Made by a program: the position numbers and the translations under genes. DNA of 64,000 nt, from NCBI GenBank assembly GCA_026195905.1, contig JAPHRE010000026.1, positions 1 to 64,000 on the forward strand, read 5' to 3'. Positions 9,265 to 18,285 of this stretch are shown one piece after another. The first letter of the stretch is position 1, and each line of letters starts with the position of its first letter. Source of the stretch: Pseudopelagicola sp. (GTDB lineage Bacteria; Pseudomonadota; Alphaproteobacteria; Rhodobacterales; Rhodobacteraceae). The notes below the pieces were generated by a model. That model was not told the DNA's origin, made no database searches, and worked only from the letters and a program-made list of their open reading frames with translations.

Positions 9265-10113
9265 ATGCGCCAACCTTTTATCGTATCCATATGTCTGATA
9301 GGCGCTGTGGCGCTTGCAGGCTGTGAACAAACGAAAACTTCGTCCGTCGAACGCGCCCTGCAGGATGTGAACGCGGTCGATGAAAGCGACCTTTCGGATA
9401 TCATGCTGACCGTGGCAGATCCGAACGAAGCCGTGTCCTATTTCCAACGCACCCTCAAAGACAATCCAGACCGGATTGATATTCAGCGCGGCCTCGCGCT
9501 CTCCTTGGTGCGGGCGCGGCGGTTCTCTGAGGCTGTTCCCGCGTGGCAACGGGTTCTCAAGAACGCTGACGCGACAAGCGTCGATCACGTTGACTACGCG
9601 GATGCTCTGGTTCGCGCTGGAAAATGGAAAGAGGCGGAAAAACAACTCGACGCAATCCCACCGACGCATGAGACGTTCAAACGCTATCGCCTTGAGGCCA
9701 TGATTGCAGACTCCAATAACGAGTGGAATAAGGCGGACAGCTACTATGAAACGGCTGTTGGCCTGACAACGCGTCCGGCCGGGGTTCTCAACAACTGGGG
9801 CTATTCCAAGCTCACACGGGGCGATTATGCCGATGCCGAACGGTTGTTCGCGGACGCCATCAAGCAGGATACATCGCTCTTTACAGCAAAGAACAACATG
9901 GTTCTCGCCCGCGGTGCTCAACGGAAATATACGCTTCCCGTCGTCCCCATGAGCCAGATCGAGCGCGCTCAACTTCTGCACACCTTGGCCCTGTCTGCGA
10001 TCAAACAGAATGATACGCAAACCGGTAAAACCCTTCTGCGCGAAGCCATTGATACGCATCCACAGCACTTCGAAGCCGCAGTGCGTGCACTGCGGGCGCT
10101 AGAAGAAACCTGA
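9265..10113 (+). CDS. Second TPR lipoprotein of the tad locus
   Basis: This 282-residue lipoprotein has an LAGC lipobox (Cys19) and TPR-type helical repeats from about residue 55 to the C terminus (AVSYFQRTLKDNPDRID, AGVLNNWGYSKLTRGDYADAE). It is longer than TadD and only loosely similar to it. The pair may form a pilotin/scaffold for the CpaC secretin, by analogy with TadD; this is inference. The start follows AAGAGGTCGCAAAC. Both lipoproteins would be substrates of Lgt, encoded at 30902. Confidence 0.85.
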   Translation: MRQPFIVSICLIGAVALAGCEQTKTSSVERALQDVNAVDESDLSDIMLTVADPNEAVSYFQRTLKDNPDRIDIQRGLALSLVRARRFSEAVPAWQRVLKNADATSVDHVDYADALVRAGKWKEAEKQLDAIPPTHETFKRYRLEAMIADSNNEWNKADSYYETAVGLTTRPAGVLNNWGYSKLTRGDYADAERLFADAIKQDTSLFTAKNNMVLARGAQRKYTLPVVPMSQIERAQLLHTLALSAIKQNDTQTGKTLLREAIDTHPQHFEAAVRALRALEET

Positions 10114-10126
10114 TAGGGCGCCCACG

Positions 10127-10627
10127 ATGTCAATGGATATTCCCGCAAGCGCAGCCCTTTGGTTCGCGCCATTTGTGCTCCCTCTGAGTTTCTTCGTGGC
10201 GTGGTCTGACATGCGCGCGATGCGTATTCCGAACGGATCTGTCATTGCGCTGTTGGCGATCTACCTCGTCGTTGGATTGATCGCTTTGCCGCTACCAATC
10301 TACGCGTGGCACCTTTTGCATGTGCTTGTCGTTCTGTTGGTCGGCATGGTGCTCAACGCTGGCGGCCTGATCGGTGCCGGGGATGCCAAATTCGCAGCTG
10401 CGTCGGCGCCCTTTGTTTTCCTTAGCGATGTGCGGTTTCTAATGGCCATTTTTGCCGCGACTCTACTGGCGGCTTGGGTGACGCATAGGCTTGCAAAATA
10501 CTCACCGATCCGTCGTCTTGTTCCAGATTGGGAAAGCTGGGACCAAGGCTGGGACTTTCCGATGGGCCTTGCCCTTGGGGGGGCGTTGTCGCTCTACCTG
10601 ATCCTGGGATGTCTTTACGGCGCCTGA
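10127..10627 (+). CDS. cpaA: Prepilin peptidase CpaA/TadV
   Basis: This 166-residue A24-family aspartic protease of the inner membrane cleaves the leader of Flp-type prepilins. The two catalytic aspartates lie in WSDMRAMRIPN (about residue 27) and in the GxGD motif GAGDAKF (about residue 87). Four or more hydrophobic helices cover most of the chain. The methylase domain of larger PilD enzymes is absent, as usual for the tad type. It may start at 10127 (MSMDIP) or 10133 (MDIP); both give the same mature layout. Confidence 0.9.
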   Translation: MSMDIPASAALWFAPFVLPLSFFVAWSDMRAMRIPNGSVIALLAIYLVVGLIALPLPIYAWHLLHVLVVLLVGMVLNAGGLIGAGDAKFAAASAPFVFLSDVRFLMAIFAATLLAAWVTHRLAKYSPIRRLVPDWESWDQGWDFPMGLALGGALSLYLILGCLYGA

Positions 10628-10737
10628 TCTCGGCCCGAAATTCGCCATTTTTACTCGGTTAAACTAGGGGAAAGCGACAGGAGTCCTGCATTCAATGGCA
10701 CCTGCGCAAAGGCAACCCGGGACCGTCGAGGCGCAAA

Positions 10738-12045
10738 ATGAATATGCAAGTTTCCAATGTCGTGGCTCCACCGGCCCCAAAGCGGGTTGGTGATATGCAA
10801 TTGCCGATCGTGATGATGCGCGACATTCTTATCAAAACAATGTTCCGCAAAAATGTCGACTTGGTTTCGGATATCGCCAAGGCACTCTGTCTTCCCTCTG
10901 CGGTCACGCAGGAGCTTGTCGATATGGCGCGCGAACAACGCCTCGTCGAGGCGACTGGCACACTCAATGCAAGTAGTGCCAATGAAATGGGCTATCAGCT
11001 TACCGATGCGGGCAAAGCGCGTGCTCTCGATGCCTTGTCGCAGTCAGAATATTATGGGGCTATGCCTGTGCCGCTTGACGTTTACCGCGAACAGGTCAAA
11101 CGCCAGTCGATCAAGAACGTGCAAATTACACGCCAGCAATTGACCGATGCTATGGGGCACCTCATCCTGCCCAATAGCCTTTTGGATCATCTTGGCCCCG
11201 CCGTTGGATCGGGGCGCTCCATCCTTATGTATGGCCCGCCCGGCAACGGAAAGTCTTCTATTTCCAATGGGATCCGCGATGCTATGGGCGATAAGATTTA
11301 TGTGCCACGGGCGATTGAATACGCCGGACAAGTGATCACCGTATACGATCCCATCGTGCATTCCGCGGCCGAAGCGGACGAAGACGATGCAACATCGCTG
11401 CGTCGTGTGGGCCGGTTTGATAGCCGCTATGTCAAATGTGATCGGCCCACAGTCATCACAGGCGGCGAGCTATCGCTGAGCATGTTGGACCTCGTCTACA
11501 ACCCGACGGCCCGCACGTATCAAGCGCCCCTGCAACTCAAATCAACAGGTGGGATATTCATCGTTGATGACCTTGGGCGTCAGGAAGAACCGCCACAGTC
11601 CCTTGTCAACAGGTGGATTGTTCCGCTTGAAGAGGGCAAGGACATTCTCGCGCTACAATCAGGCGAGAAATTCGAGGTGCCCTTTGATACATTGGTCATC
11701 TTCTCAACCAACTTCCATCCAAACGAGATTTTCGATCAGGCCGCCCTGCGCCGGATTTTCTTCAAAATCAAAATCGACGGACCAAACCAAGAGAATTTTC
11801 TCAAGATCTTTGCGCTGGTCGCCAAGAAGAAGAAAGTTCCGCTCGACGAAGAATCCCTTATTTACCTACTCAAGGCAAAATATCCGGCAATCGACAATAT
11901 CTACGCCAACTATCAGCCGGTCTTCCTCATCGACCAAATTATTTCGATCTGCGAGTTTGAGGGTATTCCCTACCAAATGTCCCCGGCCCTTATTGATCGT
12001 GCATGGGCCAATATGTTCGTGAAAGACGAACATATCGTTAAATGA
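10738..12045 (+). CDS. Winged-helix AAA+ ATPase at the end of the tad locus
   Basis: This is a 435-residue protein. Residues about 20-120 look like a small helical or winged-helix domain ending in an LTDAGKARALDAL segment. Residues 145-400 form an AAA+ module with Walker A GPPGNGKSS, Walker B GGIFIVDDLGR, sensor 1 STNFHPNE and an arginine-finger candidate in DQAALRRIFFKI. The start at 10738 follows GAGGCGCAAA. It lies on the same strand 110 bases after the prepilin peptidase. Its role in pilus formation or regulation is inferred from position only. It is not CpaF, TadZ or an NtrC-type activator, since no GAFTGA loop is visible. Confidence 0.8.
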   Translation: MNMQVSNVVAPPAPKRVGDMQLPIVMMRDILIKTMFRKNVDLVSDIAKALCLPSAVTQELVDMAREQRLVEATGTLNASSANEMGYQLTDAGKARALDALSQSEYYGAMPVPLDVYREQVKRQSIKNVQITRQQLTDAMGHLILPNSLLDHLGPAVGSGRSILMYGPPGNGKSSISNGIRDAMGDKIYVPRAIEYAGQVITVYDPIVHSAAEADEDDATSLRRVGRFDSRYVKCDRPTVITGGELSLSMLDLVYNPTARTYQAPLQLKSTGGIFIVDDLGRQEEPPQSLVNRWIVPLEEGKDILALQSGEKFEVPFDTLVIFSTNFHPNEIFDQAALRRIFFKIKIDGPNQENFLKIFALVAKKKKVPLDEESLIYLLKAKYPAIDNIYANYQPVFLIDQIISICEFEGIPYQMSPALIDRAWANMFVKDEHIVK

Positions 12046-12119
12046 CCCACACGCCCCTCGAAGCCCATAGAAATAAGGGAAACCGTTGCAGTGACGGGGC
12101 AATTGCGGCATGACGGGGT

Positions 12120-12809
12120 ATGTCAGCTCGAACCCTTGCGCTTAGCGTTCATTTGTTTACCGCCACTGGGGCGGTGTTTGCCATGTTGGCGATGCTTGCC
12201 GCGGTCGACGGTAAGTGGAGTCTGATGTTTCTGTGGCTTGTCGTGGCCTTTGCCGTGGATGGGCTTGATGGACCTTTGGCGCGAAAATACGACGTCAAAA
12301 CCAACGCGTCAGAGTTTGATGGCGTATTGCTTGATCTGATCATCGACTATCTGACCTATGTTTTTATCCCGGCCTTTGCCCTTTTCAAATCCGACCTCAT
12401 GGGCGGCTGGACCGGGTGGGCGTCGATCATTGTTATTACCTTTGCGTCAGCCATGTACTTTGCCGACACCCGCATGAAAACAAAGGATAATTCCTTTCAT
12501 GGTTTTCCCGGTTGCTGGAACATGCTGGTGTTGGTGATCTTCGCACTTGAGCCGAATTTCTGGGTCTCGTTTACGCTTGTGACCGTGCTATCCGTCGCGA
12601 TGTTCCTGCCCCTCAAATTCATTCATCCGGTCCGCACAGAGCGGTGGCGCAGCGTGTCGCTGCCAGTGGCGTTTGCGTGGACTTTCTTTGCGGGATGGGC
12701 CGCTTGGGTTGATTTTCATCCCGAAAGCTGGGCCCATTGGGGGCTTGTCGTGACCTCGGTTTACCTGCTTTTTGCGGGCATCGCGCAGCAGGTTTTTCCG
12801 GCAAAATAG
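12120..12809 (+). CDS. pcs: Phosphatidylcholine synthase
   Basis: This 229-residue integral membrane protein is of the CDP-alcohol phosphatidyltransferase type. It joins choline and CDP-diacylglycerol to form phosphatidylcholine, a lipid common in Rhodobacterales. The motif DGLDGPLARKYD followed by EFDGVLLDLIIDYLTYVFIP is the Pcs form of the signature. Six to eight hydrophobic segments are visible. The ATG at 12120 is preceded by GACGGGGT. It is not clearly part of the tad operon. A tandem repeat element follows its stop codon directly. Confidence 0.9.
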   Translation: MSARTLALSVHLFTATGAVFAMLAMLAAVDGKWSLMFLWLVVAFAVDGLDGPLARKYDVKTNASEFDGVLLDLIIDYLTYVFIPAFALFKSDLMGGWTGWASIIVITFASAMYFADTRMKTKDNSFHGFPGCWNMLVLVIFALEPNFWVSFTLVTVLSVAMFLPLKFIHPVRTERWRSVSLPVAFAWTFFAGWAAWVDFHPESWAHWGLVVTSVYLLFAGIAQQVFPAK

Positions 12810-12812
12810 CAC

Positions 12813-12854
12813 GTCTGTATCGCGTCGGTATTACGTCGGTATTGCGTCGGTGCG
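12813..12854. repeat. Intergenic repeat copy 1, made of 11-bp units
   Basis: Three consecutive 11-bp units of the form GTATyrCGTCG (GTATCGCGTCG, GTATTACGTCG, GTATTGCGTCG) fill the gap between the convergent genes pcs and ogt, led by GTCT and followed by GTGCG. A copy identical at 38 of 42 positions lies at 51554-51595. The function is unknown. Confidence 0.75.
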
Positions 12855-12863
12855 GTTTTTTTC

Positions 12864-13316
12864 TCAGATCAATAGCCCCGCCGCGCCCTCAAGGCGCAGA
12901 AGTGCGACCTTGGTCTCGATGCCGTTGCCACCTGAAAACCCGGTCAGCCCCTTGGCCCCCATCACCCGGTGACAGGGAATGAGGATCGGGATCGGATTCG
13001 CACCACAGGCCCGCCCGACCGCCTGTGCAGGCGCGCCAAGCTCGCGGGCGATCTCGCCATAGGTTCGGGTATAGCCGAAAGGGATCGCCGACATGGCCGC
13101 ACAGACCGCGCGCTGAAAATCGCTCCCATCGACACGAAGCACGAGGTCGAACGTCTCACGCTGTCCGGCGAAATAGGCATGAAGCTGGGCCTCGGCCTCT
13201 CGGAGGAGCGGCGTCTCGTCCTGAGCGCCCTGCCCCCATGCAAGTCGCGTGATCGCGCCGTCGGTTTCCACGATCCGTAACGCCCCGACCGGGCTTTTGA
13301 TTGTGCGCTCTGTCAT
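12864..13316 (-). CDS. ogt: Methylated-DNA--protein-cysteine methyltransferase
   Basis: This 150-residue suicide repair protein removes alkyl groups from O6-guanine. The active-site motif PCHRVMG holds the acceptor cysteine, and the DNA-binding stretch IPFGYTRTYGEIARELGAPAQAVGRACG precedes it in the usual order. The start at 13316 (MTERTIK) is chosen because an earlier in-frame ATG at 13334 falls in the T run of the ileS terminator. It is read in the same direction as ileS but separated from it by that terminator. Confidence 0.9.
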   Translation of the reverse strand: MTERTIKSPVGALRIVETDGAITRLAWGQGAQDETPLLREAEAQLHAYFAGQRETFDLVLRVDGSDFQRAVCAAMSAIPFGYTRTYGEIARELGAPAQAVGRACGANPIPILIPCHRVMGAKGLTGFSGGNGIETKVALLRLEGAAGLLI

Positions 13317-13331
13317 GTGAAAAGGGTGACC

Positions 13332-13362
13332 CATAAAAAAACGCCCCGCAAGCGGGACGTTT
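13332..13362 (-). terminator. Rho-independent terminator of ileS
   Basis: On the minus strand AACGTCCCGC and GCGGGGCGTT form a long stem with a tight loop, followed by a run of seven T. It lies 27 bases beyond the ileS stop codon and just before ogt. Confidence 0.85.
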
Positions 13363-13388
13363 TCAAACTTAAAATACCACGCGGACGC

Positions 13389-16304
13389 TTACCCGAGCGC
13401 CTCATCGCAGCGGCCACATACTGAAGCATGGGCATGACGCCCCACATCGGGCAGGATTTTCCAGCACCGCTGGCATTTCTCGCCCTCGGCTTTTTCAAAC
13501 ACCACGCCGACGCCATCAACTTCGGGCAGGCGGAAGGCTTCGGCGGGCATCGGATCACCAGTCAGGCGGATGTCGGAGGTGATGCAGATATCGGCAAAGT
13601 TCACCGATTTCAGCGCCTCAAGCACCTCGGCCTCGCGCACATGTACGACCGGTGCCGCCTCAAGTGATGCCCCGATGACCTTATCCGTGCGCTGCACTTC
13701 GAGCGCGGCGGTCACGGCGCGGCGCGCCTCGCGCACTTTGGCCCATTTCGCCGCAAGCGGTTCATTGAGCCAATCGGCAGGTGTATCGGGAATATCGGTC
13801 AGGTGCACCGATGCGCCCTCGCCCGGAAAACGTTCGAGCCAGACCTCTTCCATCGTGAAGGCCAGCACCGGCGCGAGCCATGTGGTCAGGCGGTGGAACA
13901 AAAGATCCAGCACGGTGCGCGACGCGCGGCGGCGGGCCGTGTCGCCGTCACAATAGAGCGCATCCTTGCGGATATCGAAGTAGAAGGCAGAAAGCTCGAC
14001 CGTGGCAAAGTTGAAGATCGCGCTAAACACGCCTTGGAAGTCGTAGGCGGAATAGCCGGTGCGCACCTTGTGATCCAACTCGGCCAGACGATGCAGCACC
14101 CAGCGTTCCAATTCCGGCATGTCCGAGGGGTCCACACGGTCGCTCTCATCGAAATGGGCCAGTGCGCCAAGCATGAATCGCATGGTGTTGCGCAAACGGC
14201 GGTAGCTATCGGCGGTTCCTTTGAGGATTTCCGGGCCGATCCGTTGATCGTTGGTATAGTCGGTCTGGGCCACCCAAAGGCGCAGGATATCGGCACCGTA
14301 TTGTTTAACGACCTCTTCGGGAAGGATTGTGTTGCCCAAGGATTTGGACATCTTGTTGCCCTTCTCATCGAGGGTAAACCCGTGGGTCAGCACGCCGCGA
14401 TAGGGCGCGCGACCTTTGGTGCCACAGGCCTGAAGCATCGAGGAGTGGAACCAGCCGCGGTGTTGGTCGGTGCCTTCGAGGTAGAGATCGGCAATCCCAT
14501 CGGGCGCGCCATCTTCGCGATCACGCAGCACAAAGGCATGGGTCGAGCCGGAATCAAACCACACGTCGAGCACGTCGAACACCTGTTCATAGTCATCGGC
14601 GTTGTAGTCCGTGCCCAAGAAGCGCGCCTTGGCTCCATCCGCATACCACGCATCCGCGCCTTCGGCCTCGAACGCGGCACAGACACGGGCGTTGACCGCA
14701 TCGTCGCGCAGAAGGAAATCAGGATCGGTTGGCAGGCTGCCCTTTTTGGTAAAGCAGGTCAGCGGCACGCCCCAGGCACGTTGACGCGACAGCACCCAGT
14801 CGGGGCGCGCTTCGATCATCGAATAGAGGCGGTTGCGGCCGGTTTGCGGCGTCCATGTCACCAGTTCGTCGATGGATTTTAGCGCGCGTTCGCGGATCGT
14901 CTTGCCGTAGGTGTCCTGACCGTCGCCAACCTCGCGGTCGATGGCGGCAAACCATTGCGGCGTGTTGCGATAGATGACCGGCGCCTTGGAACGCCAGCTA
15001 TGGGGGTAGCTGTGCTTGATCTTGCCACGCGCCAGAAGCCCGCCAACCTCGGCCAGCTTGGACATGACCGCGCTATTGGCGTCGCCTTCCCAATCGCCCT
15101 TCTTGGGCTTGCTGCGCAGGATACGCTTGCCGCCAAAGAACGGCAGGTCTTGGCGGAACGCGCCATCATCCATGACATTGTAGGTGATGACCTGTTCGAG
15201 CATCCCAAGGTCGCGGTAAAGCTCGAATTCCTCCATCCCGTGCGAGGGGGCACAGTGGACAAAGCCGGTGCCTTCCTCGTCGGTGACGAAATCGGCGGCG
15301 CGAAAATCGCGCAGGTCGTCCCATTCGCCATTGGCCCCTTCGGCCCCGGCCAGCGGGTGGCGCAGGGTCAGGCCGGCAAGCTCAGAGGTCGGCACATCGC
15401 GCACGCGGGTCCACATGTCGTCGTCAAGACGCGCGCGGCTCATCACGTCAGCCGCGAGTTTGTCGGCAAGGAGGAAGCGTTCACCCGGCTTGGCCCAGCA
15501 TTCCTCGGGCGTAGAGGTCACTTCGTAAAGACCGTAGGAATAGGCGTCGCCAAACACCACCGCCTTATTCGAAGGGATGGTCCAGGGGGTGGTGGTCCAG
15601 ATGACCACGTTGGCCCCTTCAAGCGCGCCCTCGGTTGCGACCGGGAACTTGACCCAGATAGTGAAGCTTTCCTTGTCGTGGTATTCGACCTCGGCCTCGG
15701 CCAGAGCGGTTTCCTCGACCGGCGACCACATGACGGGTTTGGAGCCCTGGTAGAGCGTGCCGTTCATGAGGAATTTCATGAATTCCTCGGCAATGACGCG
15801 CTCGGAATGGAAATCCATCGTTAGGTAGGGGTTTTCCCATTTGCCGGTGATGCCGAGGCGTTTGAATTCGTCGCGCTGGATGTCGATCCAACTATCGGCG
15901 AAGGCGCGGCATTCCTGACGGAATTCAACCACGGGCACGTCGTCCTTGTCCTTGCCCTTGGCGCGGTATTGTTCTTCGATCTTCCATTCGATCGGCAGGC
16001 CGTGGCAATCCCAGCCCGGCACATAGCGCGCGTCGCGGCCAAGCATCTGCTGGCTGCGGACGATGAAGTCCTTGAGGATCTTGTTCAGCGCGTGACCGAT
16101 ATGCAGGTGGCCGTTGGCATAGGGGGGGCCATCGTGGAGGATAAAGGGCGTGCGGCCCTCTTTCTCGCGCAGGCGGTCATAGATGCCGATGTCGGCCCAA
16201 CGCGAGAGCCATTCTGGCTCGCGTTTGGGCAGGCCCGCGCGCATCGGGAAATCGGTTTTGGGAAGGTTCAGCGTGTCTTTGTAGTCAAGCGTCTCGGCGC
16301 ACAT
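13389..16304 (-). CDS. ileS: Isoleucyl-tRNA synthetase
   Basis: This 971-residue class I synthetase charges tRNA-Ile. The HIGH motif is HLHIGHA at residues 66-72 and KMSKS lies at about 651-655. The CP1 editing domain lies between them ([16 protein letters not shown] and [12 protein letters not shown]). The C-terminal zinc-binding domain has CQRCW and CGRC. The length fits alphaproteobacterial IleRS. The ATG at 16304 gives the usual N terminus. No T-box leader is visible upstream. Confidence 0.97.
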   Translation of the reverse strand: MCAETLDYKDTLNLPKTDFPMRAGLPKREPEWLSRWADIGIYDRLREKEGRTPFILHDGPPYANGHLHIGHALNKILKDFIVRSQQMLGRDARYVPGWDCHGLPIEWKIEEQYRAKGKDKDDVPVVEFRQECRAFADSWIDIQRDEFKRLGITGKWENPYLTMDFHSERVIAEEFMKFLMNGTLYQGSKPVMWSPVEETALAEAEVEYHDKESFTIWVKFPVATEGALEGANVVIWTTTPWTIPSNKAVVFGDAYSYGLYEVTSTPEECWAKPGERFLLADKLAADVMSRARLDDDMWTRVRDVPTSELAGLTLRHPLAGAEGANGEWDDLRDFRAADFVTDEEGTGFVHCAPSHGMEEFELYRDLGMLEQVITYNVMDDGAFRQDLPFFGGKRILRSKPKKGDWEGDANSAVMSKLAEVGGLLARGKIKHSYPHSWRSKAPVIYRNTPQWFAAIDREVGDGQDTYGKTIRERALKSIDELVTWTPQTGRNRLYSMIEARPDWVLSRQRAWGVPLTCFTKKGSLPTDPDFLLRDDAVNARVCAAFEAEGADAWYADGAKARFLGTDYNADDYEQVFDVLDVWFDSGSTHAFVLRDREDGAPDGIADLYLEGTDQHRGWFHSSMLQACGTKGRAPYRGVLTHGFTLDEKGNKMSKSLGNTILPEEVVKQYGADILRLWVAQTDYTNDQRIGPEILKGTADSYRRLRNTMRFMLGALAHFDESDRVDPSDMPELERWVLHRLAELDHKVRTGYSAYDFQGVFSAIFNFATVELSAFYFDIRKDALYCDGDTARRRASRTVLDLLFHRLTTWLAPVLAFTMEEVWLERFPGEGASVHLTDIPDTPADWLNEPLAAKWAKVREARRAVTAALEVQRTDKVIGASLEAAPVVHVREAEVLEALKSVNFADICITSDIRLTGDPMPAEAFRLPEVDGVGVVFEKAEGEKCQRCWKILPDVGRHAHASVCGRCDEALG

Positions 16305-16513
16305 CTTTCGGCGTCCTTGCGGTTCGGATCATGTCAGGATTTGTGAAGGCGGCGCGGTTTCCCATACGCCTTGTCCCGGCGGCTCGTCTGGATCAGAGCG
16401 CCGGGCATGTAATTCGAATGATGATCGCGAAATAGCGGGTCATGGCGGCGTTATAGGCCTGTGCTGCAAGCGCGGCAAGGTGGAACTGATGCGGGAAAAC
16501 CGCGCGTGTCCCG

Positions 16514-17224
16514 TCAGACGTTGAAGAAACTGCCAACGCCAAAAGCGATCAGTGCAGCGACCCCGCCGATCAGCAGGGTTTCAAGGCCGGATCGCCACCA
16601 CGGAACAAGCGCCCAGCGGCTTTTGAGCGCCCCGATGCCAAAGAACACGAACGCCGTCAGGATCGACGCAATGCGGAAGGCGTTGTCCAAGCCAAGAACA
16701 AAGGGCAAGAGCGGAATCACCCCGGCGACAAGAAAGGCGATAAAGGTCGCCAGTGCCGCGCGCATCGGATGCGGGTCAACGCCTGAAAGCCCGTATTCAC
16801 CTTCAAGCATGAGCTGCACCGAGGCCTCTTCATCCGCCAAGATCGCATCGGTTGCGGCCTCAAGCACGGCCCCATCCAGCCCCTTGAGGCGCAGGATTTC
16901 GCGGATTTCGCGACGCTCGCCCTCGGGATGATCCTTGAGGTGGCGGCGCTCAATCTCGCGCAGACGTTCGGCGTCATCCAGTTCCGCCTTGGTGCCGGAG
17001 TAATTGCCCACAGCCATTGAAAACCCATCGGCCAGCACATTGGCAAAGCCCAGCGCAACAATGATAAAAGGCGACAGCCCAGCCCCGGCAACCCCGGCGA
17101 CGATGGCGAAGGTCGTGACCGATCCGTCAATCGCCCCATAAACCACATCACGCAAATACCCACGCCCGCGCGGGTCTCTTATGCGTTTTTCAACTTCTGC
17201 CTGGCTGTGTCCGTGCTCGGTCAT
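16514..17224 (-). CDS. VIT1/CCC1-family metal transporter
   Basis: This 236-residue membrane protein resembles vacuolar iron transporter (VIT/CCC1) proteins, which move iron or manganese. Hydrophobic pairs lie at about 30-75 and 145-235. The first helix has DVVYGAIDGSVTTFAIVAGVAGA, the family signature. The charged middle region (about 85-140, rich in Glu, Arg and His) matches the cytoplasmic metal-binding domain. The start at 17224 (MTEHGHSQ) is preferred over the upstream ATG at 17281 because it follows GGCAGGGTAGC. Whether the transported ion is iron or manganese cannot be told. Confidence 0.85.
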   Translation of the reverse strand: MTEHGHSQAEVEKRIRDPRGRGYLRDVVYGAIDGSVTTFAIVAGVAGAGLSPFIIVALGFANVLADGFSMAVGNYSGTKAELDDAERLREIERRHLKDHPEGERREIREILRLKGLDGAVLEAATDAILADEEASVQLMLEGEYGLSGVDPHPMRAALATFIAFLVAGVIPLLPFVLGLDNAFRIASILTAFVFFGIGALKSRWALVPWWRSGLETLLIGGVAALIAFGVGSFFNV

Positions 17225-17292
17225 GAGGCTACCCTGCCAAAGCCAACGCAGAGCGTCCATAGGAAAGCCGCAGAGAAACACCGCCGATGCGA

Positions 17293-18285
17293 TTATTTCC
17301 CGAAAAGCCCCGTCAATGCGCGCTTGACGATACCGCCAACCGAGGGGCGGCGCGTCTTGGTAAAGGGCATCGGGCGGCAGACCTCCATCGCCGCGACACC
17401 GACGCGCGCGGTCAGCGCGCCGTTGACCAAGCCCTCGCCGAAACGGCGGCTCAGTTTCGACAAAACCCCGCCTCCGGCCAGAGACCCAAGCATATCATCG
17501 CCAATGGCCACCGCCCCGGTCGCGACAAGGTGGGTCATCACGGCGCGCAGCAGCCGCCAGCTTCCGAGGGTGCCAGCGCGCCCGCCGTAAATCTCGGCAA
17601 TGCGGCGGATCATGCGAATATTGGCCCCAAGCGCCGTCACCACATCGACAAGCGCCATAGGCACCAACGCGGTGATCGTGGCGACCTGCCGGGAGGCCGA
17701 TTCGATTTCTGATGTGGCGGCCTTATCGAGCGGTGCGAGGAGTTCGGTCTCGGCCAGGCCGAGGAGCGCATCACCATCCATGATCTCGTCTTTGCGCTCG
17801 GCCAGGCGGGCGCGGCCCCATTCCGTATCCGCGCGTCCGCGATAGAACCTGTCGAGCGTCGCCACCACATCGCGCGCCGCCTTGGGATCATCGCTCGCCA
17901 AGGCAAGCTCGGCGGATGTGCGCAGGCTATCCACGCGGCGCAGGCGGGCAAATCCCGCCAACTCGCGCAGGGCAATCGCGAAAACCACGATAAGGAAAAG
18001 GCCCACAAGCCCGGTCACAACCCAGCCTAAGATTGGCGTGCGGGCCAGCAGGCCATTGAGGAAATCCCACGCAGCCACGGATACCACCGTGCCAAGGAGA
18101 AGCCCCAATAGCCCCCAGAACCAGCGCGCCAAGCGCGAGGCTGGGCGCGCGGCAAGGCGGCTGGCCATCAGCATGGCCTGCCCCTCTGGCGCGGGTATGG
18201 CGAGGTCGGGCACCGGCGCGGCCTCTTGCACAGAGGGGGTTTTGTCGTCGTTTTCGAGGTCGATCAGAACGGGGCCATTGGTCAT
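17293..18285 (-). CDS. YcjF-type (DUF697/TIGR01620) membrane protein
   Basis: This 330-residue protein has two membrane helices near residues 52-72 and 83-105 and a C-terminal DUF697-like domain (ATITALVPMALVDVVTALGANIRMIRRIAEIYGG). It is homologous to YcjF, which in other proteobacteria is coupled to the YcjX GTPase and induced by envelope stress. Its start overlaps the end of the YcjX gene by four bases (ATGA), so the two are translationally coupled. The biochemical role of the pair is not established. Confidence 0.85.
   Translation of the reverse strand: MTNGPVLIDLENDDKTPSVQEAAPVPDLAIPAPEGQAMLMASRLAARPASRLARWFWGLLGLLLGTVVSVAAWDFLNGLLARTPILGWVVTGLVGLFLIVVFAIALRELAGFARLRRVDSLRTSAELALASDDPKAARDVVATLDRFYRGRADTEWGRARLAERKDEIMDGDALLGLAETELLAPLDKAATSEIESASRQVATITALVPMALVDVVTALGANIRMIRRIAEIYGGRAGTLGSWRLLRAVMTHLVATGAVAIGDDMLGSLAGGGVLSKLSRRFGEGLVNGALTARVGVAAMEVCRPMPFTKTRRPSVGGIVKRALTGLFGK

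Noticed and set aside
16305-16513. T-box or other leader before ileS
   Set aside because: No T-box sequence is present and such leaders are not known from alphaproteobacteria. The CCCGGCG/CGCCGGG pair near 16375-16405 has a 17-base loop and no T run.
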